Below are positions 26,263-33,226 of a stretch of DNA of 64,000 bases, piece by piece (within the stretch, counting starts at the first letter, position 1; each line of letters begins with the position of its first letter). The notes beneath the pieces were generated by a model that was not told the DNA's origin, ran no database searches, and saw only the letters and a program-made list of their open reading frames with translations. The stretch lies in assembly GCF_000442515.1 (NCBI RefSeq), contig NZ_AQPH01000011.1, forward strand, positions 1 through 64,000. Direction: 5' to 3'. The DNA is from Magnetospirillum fulvum MGU-K5. GTDB lineage: Bacteria; Pseudomonadota; Alphaproteobacteria; Rhodospirillales; Magnetospirillaceae. A program made the position numbers and the translations under genes.

Positions 26263-27200
26263 GCGAATTTCTTGTCGTAATCGAAGTAGTGATCGACTTC
26301 GACGCCGTCGAGAACCGCGATTGCGTCTTCGGTCAGCACCGCCGCCGAGCAATAAAGCGAGATCAGGTAAGACGCGATCGCCTTGCGGTTAATCCCCATG
26401 AAGCGGACCGACAGTGACGGCGCGACTTCGCCCGGCACCCCCGGCTGGAACAGGCCGACGACGCCCTGCTTCTTCTCGCCGGTGCGCAGCAGCAGGATGT
26501 TGGTCTTGCCATCTTCGCCGATGGTCAGCTTGTCGGACGGCACGATCGGCAGGCCGCGCCAGGTGATGAAGGGATTGCCGAACAGATTGATCGTCGCGGG
26601 CGGCACGCCGCGCTTGGTGCATTCGCGCCCGAACGCGGCGATGGCGCGGGGATGGGCGATGAAAAAGGCCGGTTCCTTCCACACCTTGGTAATCAGTTCG
26701 TCGAGATCATCGGGGGTGGGGGCGCCGGTGCGGGTGTGAATCCGCTGTTGCGGCGCGATGTTGTTGAGCAGGCCGTATTCGCTGTTATTGATCAGCTCGT
26801 GTTCCTGCTTTTCCTTCACCTTCTCGATCAGCAGGCGAAGCTGTTCCTGAATCTGGTCGATCGGATGGGAATAAAGGTCGGAAACGCGGGTCTGGACGTC
26901 GAGAACCGAGGTCACCGCATTCAGCGAATATTCGCGGGGATGTTCTTCGTAGGGAACGTAGCTTTCGGGCAGGTCGGCATCGTTGCGCGGGCTGCACGTC
27001 ACGTCCGAAGCCCCGGCGGCGGCGGCTTCCTTGACGCGGTTCAGGCGATAGATACCGGCTTCGACCGGGGTCCAGGGCAGGAACGACACCAACCAGCGCG
27101 GGGTAATTCCCGACCACTGCGCCCGGGTCTTGGTGGCGTTGGCAAGCTGGCGCGCCGCCTGCTCGTTCAATGTGCGGCGAACCTCATTGTCCTCGGACAT
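26259..27200 (-). CDS. srpI: Family 2A encapsulin shell protein (SrpI-type)
   Basis: The 313-residue protein matches the SrpI group of HK97-fold encapsulins. It has an N-terminal arm with LNEQAARQLANATKTRAQWSG and WLVSFLPWTPVEAGIYRLNRVKE, an E-loop/spine region (HPREYSLNAVTSVLDVQTRVSDLYSHPIDQ around residues 88-120), NNSEYGLLNNI, WKEPAFFIAHPRAIAAFGREC and the C-terminal SVRFMGINRKAIASYLISLYCSAAVL. No cyclic-nucleotide-binding insertion is present, which distinguishes it from Family 2B. It should self-assemble into an icosahedral compartment holding the desulfurase encoded directly downstream (four-base overlap). A GAGGGAG ribosome site precedes ATG 27200. Confidence 0.94.
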   Translation of the reverse strand: MSEDNEVRRTLNEQAARQLANATKTRAQWSGITPRWLVSFLPWTPVEAGIYRLNRVKEAAAAGASDVTCSPRNDADLPESYVPYEEHPREYSLNAVTSVLDVQTRVSDLYSHPIDQIQEQLRLLIEKVKEKQEHELINNSEYGLLNNIAPQQRIHTRTGAPTPDDLDELITKVWKEPAFFIAHPRAIAAFGRECTKRGVPPATINLFGNPFITWRGLPIVPSDKLTIGEDGKTNILLLRTGEKKQGVVGLFQPGVPGEVAPSLSVRFMGINRKAIASYLISLYCSAAVLTEDAIAVLDGVEVDHYFDYDKKFA

Positions 27201-27262
27201 GCACGCGTCTCCCTCGAATGTGATGAGGACCGAAATCCTCTAACGATCTCTCTCTTCTACAC

Positions 27263-27276
27263 TTGATTTTCGTCAA
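27263..27276 (-). promoter_or_regulatory. Crp/Fnr-like palindrome upstream of the encapsulin gene
   Basis: TTGAT-TTTC-GTCAA differs from the FNR consensus TTGAT-N4-ATCAA by one base and is centred about 70 bases before the encapsulin ATG. It is in the 145-bp gap between the DUF2325 gene and the shell gene. Regulatory role is inferred only from the motif. Confidence 0.35.
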
Positions 27277-27345
27277 ATAGAGGCCCGTCCGAACCCGGAA
27301 GTGGCGCTTCCAGTCGGTTTCCTCCGTTATAGTGGAGGCGGGTTC

Positions 27346-27708
27346 TTAGATAGCGGAGGAGGTCCGGGCCGTGACCGAATCCAGCGCGGCGATGATCGCG
27401 GCGATCCCGGTGCTGCGGAGCGGACGGAACGGCTTGTCGAGGCGGCGGCACAGGCTCTTGACCCGGTCCTGGGCGGCGTGGCTGACGCAGCCCACCGGGA
27501 ACAGGACGGCGTCGGCCCGTTCAAGCTGCGCCGACAGCTTGCTCAGGCTCTGTTCGACCCCGCCGTCATGATGGACGAAGGCGCCGTTATGCGCCTCGAC
27601 GATCCGGCGCAGGTGGCTGACATGTTGGTGGCGGCCGCCGACATACAAGATCAGGCGTCCGGATAGATCGGGGCCGGTGGCGGCAAAACTGTCTAAGGGG
27701 GGCTGCAT
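27346..27708 (-). CDS. DUF2325-family protein, 120 aa
   Basis: The core reads ILYVGGRHQHVSHLRRIVEAHNGAFVHHDGG, then LSAQLERADAVLFPVGCVSHAAQD and CRRLDKPFRPLRSTG. This is the conserved DUF2325 pattern: a Rossmann-like fold with a VGG(R)xxH opening, paired His residues and a Cys-Ser-His that could bind a metal or ligand. The molecular role of the family is not established. It lies between cysE (17 bp) and the encapsulin gene (145 bp) on the same strand, so it probably belongs to the sulfur operon. The 120-residue length is that of the stand-alone form. Confidence 0.82.
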   Translation of the reverse strand: MQPPLDSFAATGPDLSGRLILYVGGRHQHVSHLRRIVEAHNGAFVHHDGGVEQSLSKLSAQLERADAVLFPVGCVSHAAQDRVKSLCRRLDKPFRPLRSTGIAAIIAALDSVTARTSSAI

Positions 27709-27725
27709 CGATGTCTCCCAGTGTG

Positions 27726-28586
27726 TCAGATGGAATAATCGAACGATTCGTAGGCAAGGGCGCCCAGCACCTCGCCCGGTGAGCGGGTGTCGGCGGCGGG
27801 ATTGGAGCGGATCACTTTTGCCGGGATTCCGGCGACGGTGGAGTTGGGGGCAACCTCGCGCAGCACCACCGATCCGGCGGCGATGCGGGAATAGGCCCCG
27901 ATTTCGATGTTGCCGAGGATCTTGGCCCCGGCCCCGATCATCACCCCCCGGCGAACCTTGGGATGACGGTCGCCGCTCTCCTTGCCGGTGCCGCCCAGGG
28001 TGACGTTCTGGAGCAGCGAAACGTCGTCATCAACCTCGGCCGTCTCGCCGACCACCAGCCCGGTAGCGTGGTCGAGGAAGATGCCGCGTCCGAAGATCGC
28101 CGCCGGGTGGATGTCGGTCTGGAATACGTCGGAGGAGCGGCTTTGCAGGTACAGCGCGAAATCGCGCTCGCCCCGCCGCCACAGCCAGTGGGCCAGACGG
28201 TGAGTCTGGACCGCGTGAAAGCCCTTGAAATAGAGGAACGGCTCGATCAGCCGCTCGGTCGCGGGATCGCGGTCCAGCACGGCGGCGATGTCGGCGCGCA
28301 GCGCGGTCCCGATCGCGGGGTCGTGGGCCAGGGCGCGGGCAAAGGTCTCGGTCAGCAGGGTCTGCGAGACCTGATCGTTCTTCAGCCGTCCGGCGATGCG
28401 GTGGAACACCGCCGCCTCGAACGTTTCCTGATCGAGGATCGAGCCGATGAACAGACCGGCCAGCATCGGCGAGCGGGCCAGGGCCTCGGTCGCTTCGGCG
28501 CGCAGTCGGACCCAGAACGCGTCGGCCTCGCCGCGCAGAGCTTCGAGCGTGTCAGGCAGGCCCCGGACTTTGCTGGCTTCGGTCAT
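27726..28586 (-). CDS. cysE: Serine O-acetyltransferase
   Basis: The 286-residue protein has the helical SATase N-domain (about 15-150, with FEAAVFHRIAGRLKN and FLYFKGFHAVQTHRLAHWLW) and a left-handed beta-helix hexapeptide domain with DIHPAAIFGRGIFLDHATGLVVGE, NVTLGGTGK and VGENL-like IAAGSVVL, ending in a tail with AGIPAKVI. It makes O-acetylserine for cysteine synthesis. The C-terminal tail ends YSI, compatible with CysK binding through a terminal Ile. It overlaps the XRE-cupin regulator by ATGA and leads to DUF2325, shell and cargo genes, so cysteine supply and storage or use are coupled in one operon. Confidence 0.96.
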   Translation of the reverse strand: MTEASKVRGLPDTLEALRGEADAFWVRLRAEATEALARSPMLAGLFIGSILDQETFEAAVFHRIAGRLKNDQVSQTLLTETFARALAHDPAIGTALRADIAAVLDRDPATERLIEPFLYFKGFHAVQTHRLAHWLWRRGERDFALYLQSRSSDVFQTDIHPAAIFGRGIFLDHATGLVVGETAEVDDDVSLLQNVTLGGTGKESGDRHPKVRRGVMIGAGAKILGNIEIGAYSRIAAGSVVLREVAPNSTVAGIPAKVIRSNPAADTRSPGEVLGALAYESFDYSI

Positions 28587-29203
28587 TCGGTGTGTTCCGG
28601 ATAAGTCATCACCAGATAGAACAAGGCCTCGATCGGCCCAGCATTGCGGTAGGAATGGGGGCGGTCGGCGACAAAATGGATCGCGTCGCCGTATTCGAGG
28701 CGGAACCGCTCGTCGGCGACGACCACCTCAAGGCTGCCCTGGGCCAGCACCAGATTCTCGGTCGTGCCGGGCGAATGGGGATCGGCGTCTTCGATGGTCT
28801 GGGGGGCCAGACGCATCTCGTAGAATTCAACGCGGCGGGGGCCGCTGAACGGGAACAGGGCCCGCGACGAAAACCGTCCGCTGCGCGATGTCAGCAATTT
28901 GGCCCGGTGAGCCCGCAGCACCGAGACTTCGCCGCTGCCGGTCGCGGCGGTGAAGGCCGAGAACGGAACTTCCATCGCCCGGGCAATCTTCCACAGCACC
29001 GCGACGCTGGGGACCGAGCGGCCCAATTCGATTTGCGACAGCATCGCCCGGCTGACCCCCGAGGCTCGGGCCAGACGCTCCAGCGACAGGCCGTTGCGGG
29101 TGCGCAGCCGCCGCAGATTCTCCCCGACCAGAGCGGTAAAATCGCTGGTTGAGGAATCCTCCGACGTCGGTTCCGGGGTCAGGTGGGAAACCGATTCGTT
29201 CAT
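28583..29203 (-). CDS. XRE-family regulator with C-terminal cupin domain
   Basis: A 206-residue protein. A helix-turn-helix spans about residues 25-80 (LVGENLRRLRTRNGLSLERLARASGVSRAMLSQIELGRSVPSV) and a cupin-2 sensor domain about 110-200 (RVEFYEMRLAPQTIEDADPHSPGTTENLVLAQGSLEVVV, then YGDAIHFVADRPHSYRNAG). Such SutR/PuuR-like regulators bind a small ligand in the cupin barrel. It overlaps cysE by four bases, so it most likely controls this sulfur operon; E. coli SutR, of the same architecture, acts in sulfur use. Start ATG 29203 is chosen; a GTG ten codons upstream is an alternative. Confidence 0.9.
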   Translation of the reverse strand: MNESVSHLTPEPTSEDSSTSDFTALVGENLRRLRTRNGLSLERLARASGVSRAMLSQIELGRSVPSVAVLWKIARAMEVPFSAFTAATGSGEVSVLRAHRAKLLTSRSGRFSSRALFPFSGPRRVEFYEMRLAPQTIEDADPHSPGTTENLVLAQGSLEVVVADERFRLEYGDAIHFVADRPHSYRNAGPIEALFYLVMTYPEHTE

Positions 29204-29217
29204 CTGCCTGACCGCCT

Positions 29218-29355
29218 TCAGCCGACCTGCCACACCGGCAGCATGACCCAGACGGGAACCCAGACGATGCCGGGGATCGACGTCGACGGAGCCGCGGCCA
29301 ATTGGCGGCGGCGGCGAACTTCGGTGAAATCGATGATGGTGGCGGACCGGCTCAT
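29218..29355 (-). CDS. Small protein, 45 aa, upstream of the XRE regulator
   Basis: The frame encodes MSRSATIIDFTEVRRRRQL, an Arg-rich basic stretch, and then a Trp- and Val-rich hydrophobic tail (IPGIVWVPVWVMLPVWQVG, about residues 27-45). The start ATG 29355 has AGGG about 9 bases upstream. It ends 14 bases before the XRE-cupin ATG, so it may be co-transcribed. The tail could insert in a membrane. No family is recognised. The positioned ribosome site and spacing make it plausible but unproven. Confidence 0.5.
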   Translation of the reverse strand: MSRSATIIDFTEVRRRRQLAAAPSTSIPGIVWVPVWVMLPVWQVG

Positions 29356-29694
29356 GGACTTACCCTTTCCTAACACTCTGTCAAGGCGGGAAGCCCGGTT
29401 TTCCGGGGATTCCGCCGCAGCAATCCGGCTGGGCGGGCCAACCTCTTTAGCTGCATTTGTTGAGCGCCCGCAAGCTGAAACCTCAAATCGGCGCTGTAGT
29501 AAGAGGCTACAATCCACAAGCCTCGGTGTCAATCCATAAGATCAGTAGAGATGTGAGTTTACATCCCGACGCGGCAACGGAGGAAACCGACGTCTCGCCG
29601 CCACGATCGGTTGAGGGCACCCCGGCAGCGGAGCATCTTGATGGAAGAGAAAGGGCGGACGGAGGGTCCGCCACAGGGCAAAAGGGGAACCACC
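29356..29694. promoter_or_regulatory. Divergent promoter region between the sulfur operon and the Met-rich gene
   Basis: No gene is seen in these 339 bp. It holds two inverted repeats that could be operators: TGTAG-N7-CTACA (29495-29511) and GATGT-N6-ACATC (29550-29565). A TTGACA lies at 29384-29379 on the minus strand, 24 bases before the 45-aa gene. A 7-bp hairpin GGCGGAC / GTCCGCC (29654-29672) sits just upstream of the Met-rich gene's ribosome site. Confidence 0.45.
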
Positions 29695-30075
29695 ATGATG
29701 ACCGCGATGCAGATGCCGACCGCCACGATGCCGATGCAAATGCCGATGATGAACGGCATGATGATGCCGATGATGAACGGTATGACCATGCCCATGATGA
29801 ATGGCATGACGATGCCGATGATGAACGGCATGACCATGCCGATGATGAACAACGGCATGATGATGCCGATGATGATGCCGACCCCGTGCTGTACGATGAC
29901 TTGTGAAATGACCGCCGAGGGCATGGTCTGTAAGATGATGCCGACGGCTGGCATGACCATGGACATGATGAAGGCGATGTGTGACCGCATGACCACGATG
30001 ATGGCGATGGGCATGCCGATGACGATGATGTGCAATGGGATGCCGATGATGGTCGGCATGACGATGAAGGCGTGA
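29695..30075 (+). CDS. Extremely methionine-rich protein (55 of 126 residues are Met)
   Basis: The N-terminal half is a tandem repeat of an eight-residue unit (MMNGMTMP and variants, about residues 18-57). The C-terminal half holds six Cys among more Met: PCCTMTCEMT, GMVCKMMP, KAMCDRM and TMMCNGMP. An AGGGGA ribosome site precedes ATG 29695. Met/Cys-rich motifs of this kind bind Cu(I) or Ag(I) through thioether and thiol groups, or act as a methionine-sulfoxide sink; neither is shown here. No signal peptide is evident. ATG-rich DNA also opens His- or Asp/His-rich frames on other strands and phases, but this frame alone has a good ribosome site and a stop just past the repeats. No family recognised with confidence. 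Confidence 0.72.
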   Translation: MMTAMQMPTATMPMQMPMMNGMMMPMMNGMTMPMMNGMTMPMMNGMTMPMMNNGMMMPMMMPTPCCTMTCEMTAEGMVCKMMPTAGMTMDMMKAMCDRMTTMMAMGMPMTMMCNGMPMMVGMTMKA

Positions 30076-30148
30076 CGATTTTTGGCCGGGGGCAAGGGCG
30101 CGTTGACAGCGTCTGCCCCCAGCCTGATCGGTTTTGTGCTGCTCTACA

Positions 30149-31420
30149 TCACGCCCGCGCAACCGGCAAGTCGGTCCAGGCGGTGGTGTAGTTGGGCGAA
30201 CGGTTGCCGCAGCGCATCTGCCACGGCGCATCCTTCGGGATCAGGCCGTATCCGACCAATCCCTTCCCCAGCCGCCCGTTGAGGCCGTCGACCGCTGCCA
30301 TCAGCGCCTGTCCGCGTGGATTTGGCGGCGGCGAGAACAAATCGCGGGGCACGTTGGCCGGATTGACCAGATCGAGCAGGATCACCCCGGCTTTCTTATA
30401 GGCATACCCCTCCCGCCACGCCGAGCGCAGCCCGGCGATTGCCGCCGCGATCACCCGTGGCGTCGATGACGTCGGCGGCGACAGCCGGACCATCGCGTTC
30501 AGCGAGATTTGCGGCTGGTCGCGGCGAAAACGGTCGGTATAGGCGAACACCTGAAGCGCTCCGGCGACCAGAGTCTCGGCGCGGATTTTCTCGGCGGCCC
30601 GGCTGGCGAAGGTCAGCACGGCGTCGTGGACATGCTCATAGGCGGTCACCGTCTCGGCGAACGAGCGGGAACAGCAGGTGGTTTGCTTGTCCGACGGTTC
30701 GGTGTCGAGGGTATGGACCGGAATGCCGCGCAGCTCCATCACGGTGCGCAGGCCGACCGCTCCCATCGTCTTCCTGATCCAGCCGTCTTCGGCCTGGGTC
30801 AGGTCATAAGCGGTGAGGATGCCATGCAGCCCGCAATGCCCGGCATAATTCCGCCCGATCCCCCAGACCTCGCGGACCGGGGTTCGCTTCAGCGCCGCTT
30901 CGACCCAGCCCGGATGTCCGGCCAGATCAAGCACCCCGTTGGCGCGGGGCGAGGTCTTGGCCAGCCGGTTGGCCAGCTTGGCCAGCGTCTTGGTGCCGCC
31001 GATCCCCACCGAGACCGGGATGCCGGTCCAGCGTTTCACCGTCGCCCGGATGTGCCGACACCATGCGGCCAGGTCCGGCACCGCCAATCCGTCAAGATCA
31101 AGGAAGCATTCGTCGATCGAATAGACTTCGGCCCCAGGGGCAAAGGTCGCCAGCACCGACATCACCCGCTCGGACATGTCGCCATACAGGGTGTAATTGG
31201 ACGATTGCAGGATCAGGCCATGGCGCTCGACCAGGGGGCGGAGCTTGAAGGCCGGCTCGCCCATCGGCACGCCGATCGCCTTGGCCTCGGCAGAGCGCGA
31301 CACCGCGCAGCCGTCATTGTTGGACAAGACGGCCACCGGCTTCCCCTCAAGGGCGGGATTGAACACCCGCTCGCAGGAGACATAGAAATTGTTGCAATCG
31401 ACCAGGGCGTAGACCGCCAT
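30149..31420 (-). CDS. umuC: DNA polymerase V catalytic subunit UmuC (Y-family)
   Basis: The 423-residue protein starts YALVDCNNFYVSCERVF with the catalytic acidic residue, has VLSNNDGCAVSRS, the second catalytic motif VYSIDECFLDLDG, the helix-hairpin-helix region PVREVWGIGRNYAG and the little-finger domain, ending with the DUF4113-like PRGQALMAAVDGLNGRLGKG. It carries out error-prone translesion synthesis after DNA damage. It lies 6 bp downstream of umuD on the minus strand, under one LexA box. Length and motifs are complete. Confidence 0.96.
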   Translation of the reverse strand: MAVYALVDCNNFYVSCERVFNPALEGKPVAVLSNNDGCAVSRSAEAKAIGVPMGEPAFKLRPLVERHGLILQSSNYTLYGDMSERVMSVLATFAPGAEVYSIDECFLDLDGLAVPDLAAWCRHIRATVKRWTGIPVSVGIGGTKTLAKLANRLAKTSPRANGVLDLAGHPGWVEAALKRTPVREVWGIGRNYAGHCGLHGILTAYDLTQAEDGWIRKTMGAVGLRTVMELRGIPVHTLDTEPSDKQTTCCSRSFAETVTAYEHVHDAVLTFASRAAEKIRAETLVAGALQVFAYTDRFRRDQPQISLNAMVRLSPPTSSTPRVIAAAIAGLRSAWREGYAYKKAGVILLDLVNPANVPRDLFSPPPNPRGQALMAAVDGLNGRLGKGLVGYGLIPKDAPWQMRCGNRSPNYTTAWTDLPVARA

Positions 31421-31426
31421 GGCGGA

Positions 31427-31897
31427 TCACCGCCGCGTCATCGCCGACACGGCGAAGGTGACAATTCCCCAAATCTGCACGCCGTCCTCCTCGTTGACGG
31501 GGAAGCTTGGATAATCGGGGTTGGCCGAGGCGAGTTCCCAGCCCGCGTCGGTCTTGCGCAAGGTCTTGACCGTCAGCCCGCCGTCCAGCGTCGCGACGAC
31601 GATGTCACCGTCCTGGGGCTGGACCGAGCGATCGACCACCAGCAGATCGCCACTTTGAATCCCGGCCCCGGTCATGCTGTCGCCATCGGCGCGGCAGAAG
31701 AAGGTTGCCGCCGGGCGCTTCACCATCAGTTCGTGCAGGTCGAGCTTGCCCTCAAGGTGATCGTCGGCCGGAGAGGGGAACCCGGCCGGAACCAGCGCCG
31801 AATAGATCGGGGCCGCGCCCTCGCCGGGAACGAAGGCTCGGGACGAGGCCCGGCAGGTGCCGGGGGGCAACGGGGCGTTGTGATCCGATGAGAACAT
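31427..31897 (-). CDS. umuD: UmuD-like S24 autoprotease subunit of DNA polymerase V
   Basis: A 156-residue LexA/UmuD-fold protein. The catalytic Ser lies in RADGDSMTGAGI and the catalytic Lys in GGLTVKTLRK, with GDLLVVDRSVQPQDGDIVVA between them. RecA filaments promote its self-cleavage to the active form that joins UmuC. The N-terminus (first ~30 residues) is the part expected to be removed. The ATG at 31897 sits inside the LexA box. A start further in, at another methionine, would remove the cleavage region, so this start is kept. Confidence 0.93.
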   Translation of the reverse strand: MFSSDHNAPLPPGTCRASSRAFVPGEGAAPIYSALVPAGFPSPADDHLEGKLDLHELMVKRPAATFFCRADGDSMTGAGIQSGDLLVVDRSVQPQDGDIVVATLDGGLTVKTLRKTDAGWELASANPDYPSFPVNEEDGVQIWGIVTFAVSAMTRR

Positions 31898-31906
31898 GAA
31901 GTGAAC
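31892..31906 (-). promoter_or_regulatory. LexA (SOS) box overlapping the umuD start codon
   Basis: On the minus strand GTTC-ACTTCAT-GTTC is an exact alphaproteobacterial LexA box (GTTC-N7-GTTC). It covers the umuD ATG (31897-31895), so repressor binding would block the very start of the operon. Confidence 0.8.
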
Positions 31907-31960
31907 AATAGCCCAAAACCGAGAGGTTGGGCAACAGGATCGTCACCCTCACCGACCGGG

Positions 31961-33112
31961 TTACCGTTCCAAACGTGGGGCCAAGGCAAAGGCGAACGGA
32001 ACAACCGTCAGCGCGACCAGGGCGGTCGCGGTCACCGCCCAAACCGGCCCGACCGCATCGCCCAGGGCCCCGTAAAGAACCGGGGACAGGGCCCCCGATC
32101 CGATCGTTCCGGTATAGAACAGGGCAAAGGCCCGCTCTTGGCTCTGATGGGGCAGGGTCACCTCGGGCACCGCTCCATACAGCACCGAGGAGGTGCCGTT
32201 CAGCACCATTCCCAGCAGCGGCAGCAGCAGGAGCGCTGGCAACAGCGGTGCGGCGAGAACAACGAAAATCAGCGCCGCCGTCCCGCCCTCGGTCACCACG
32301 ATTGTTCGCAGCGTTCCGAAGCGGGCTCCCAACCAGCCGCAGAGGAATTTTCCGGCGGCCCCGCCGACGAAGACCAGGGCAAGCCCGAGTCCGACCGTCG
32401 GTAGCGCGGCCCCTTTGTCGCGCAACAGGAAGGGCAGAAAGGTCAGCAACCCCATCCGCACCCCGGTATCGAGGATGCCGATCGTCAGCAGCAGCCGAAA
32501 TCCACCGCGCCCGCCGCCAATCCTCGGGCGTTTTTCCGCCGCCGCCGTCGCCGGGGCAATGGGCGGCATCCAGACCGCGATCACGACCGCCAGCGCCACG
32601 GTCAGTCCCGCGATCAGCCCCAGCGAAAGTTGCCACGACAACGCCATCAGCAGCAGCGACATCAAGGCCGGGATCGCCGCCTTGCCGATATCGCCGCTGA
32701 AATTGTAGACGCCAAGCGGGCCGCGCCCGGCCGACCCATAGGCGCGCGATACCGCCGCCGAGGCGATGGGATGTTGAGTGCTGGAGCCAAGACCGGCGAT
32801 TGCCAGACCGGCGCACAGTCCCCAAACGCTTCCGGTGCTGCCCGCGATGACGAAGCCCAGCCCGGTGAAAAGGGTGCCGCAAGCGAGAACGGCCCGTCCG
32901 TTCCAGCGCTCGGCCAGCCGTCCGGCTGGAACCTGCAACGCCGCCATCGATCCGGCATAAACCCCGCGCAACAGCGCCAGCGCGCCATAGCCCAGGCCGA
33001 ACTCGGTCTGCCACAGCGGCAGCAGAACATAGATCAGATCGGTACAGCCATCGTGGAGCGCATGGGCCGCGCCCGCGATGCCAAGAGTCCGCTTTGGACG
33101 AAGCGTCTCCAT
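31961..33112 (-). CDS. MFS transporter, 12-helix type
   Basis: The 383-residue protein is almost entirely hydrophobic with about 12 helices. Motifs of the major facilitator superfamily are visible: VPAGRLAERWNGRAVLACG between helices 2 and 3 and LCGWLGARFGTLRTI in the second half. The first helix has GAAHALHDGCTDLIYVLLP, similar to the fosmidomycin-resistance / Fsr-like group. The substrate is unknown. The start is placed at ATG 33112 (METLRPKRTLG) rather than further upstream, since the preceding residues are not membrane-like. It is a single-gene unit between umuDC and the antiporter. Confidence 0.85.
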   Translation of the reverse strand: METLRPKRTLGIAGAAHALHDGCTDLIYVLLPLWQTEFGLGYGALALLRGVYAGSMAALQVPAGRLAERWNGRAVLACGTLFTGLGFVIAGSTGSVWGLCAGLAIAGLGSSTQHPIASAAVSRAYGSAGRGPLGVYNFSGDIGKAAIPALMSLLLMALSWQLSLGLIAGLTVALAVVIAVWMPPIAPATAAAEKRPRIGGGRGGFRLLLTIGILDTGVRMGLLTFLPFLLRDKGAALPTVGLGLALVFVGGAAGKFLCGWLGARFGTLRTIVVTEGGTAALIFVVLAAPLLPALLLLPLLGMVLNGTSSVLYGAVPEVTLPHQSQERAFALFYTGTIGSGALSPVLYGALGDAVGPVWAVTATALVALTVVPFAFALAPRLER

Positions 33113-33185
33113 CTCATTCCCGCAGTTCCAAGGCCGTCGTTCGGCCTTATCGCACGTTCTGTTCTGACTGCGTAGGAACAAAGTG

Positions 33186-33214
33186 CCGGAAAGGGAAGGC
33201 GGTTCCCTTTCCGG
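33186..33214. terminator. Strong terminator hairpin downstream of the KefB-type gene
   Basis: A perfect 12-bp stem CCGGAAAGGGAA / TTCCCTTTCCGG with a five-base loop, 13 bases past the minus-strand stop at 33227. Confidence 0.7.
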
Positions 33215-33226
33215 TCGTTTGGGGGA

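Noticed and set aside
24249-29694. SAM or other sulfur-related riboswitch upstream of the sulfur genes
   Set aside because: I looked for SAM-II-like conserved segments in the leaders before cbs, the shell gene and the Met-rich gene and found none.
29542-30231. His-rich minus-strand frame and a hydrophobic minus-strand frame opposite the Met-rich gene
   Set aside because: ATG repeats read as CAT (His) on the other strand, so these arise automatically. Neither has a good ribosome site. Kept as a caution on the strand choice.
31427-31897. umuDC as part of the phage-like module
   Set aside because: It lies 9 kb away, beyond housekeeping genes (antiporter, secDF, chemoreceptor), and has its own LexA box.
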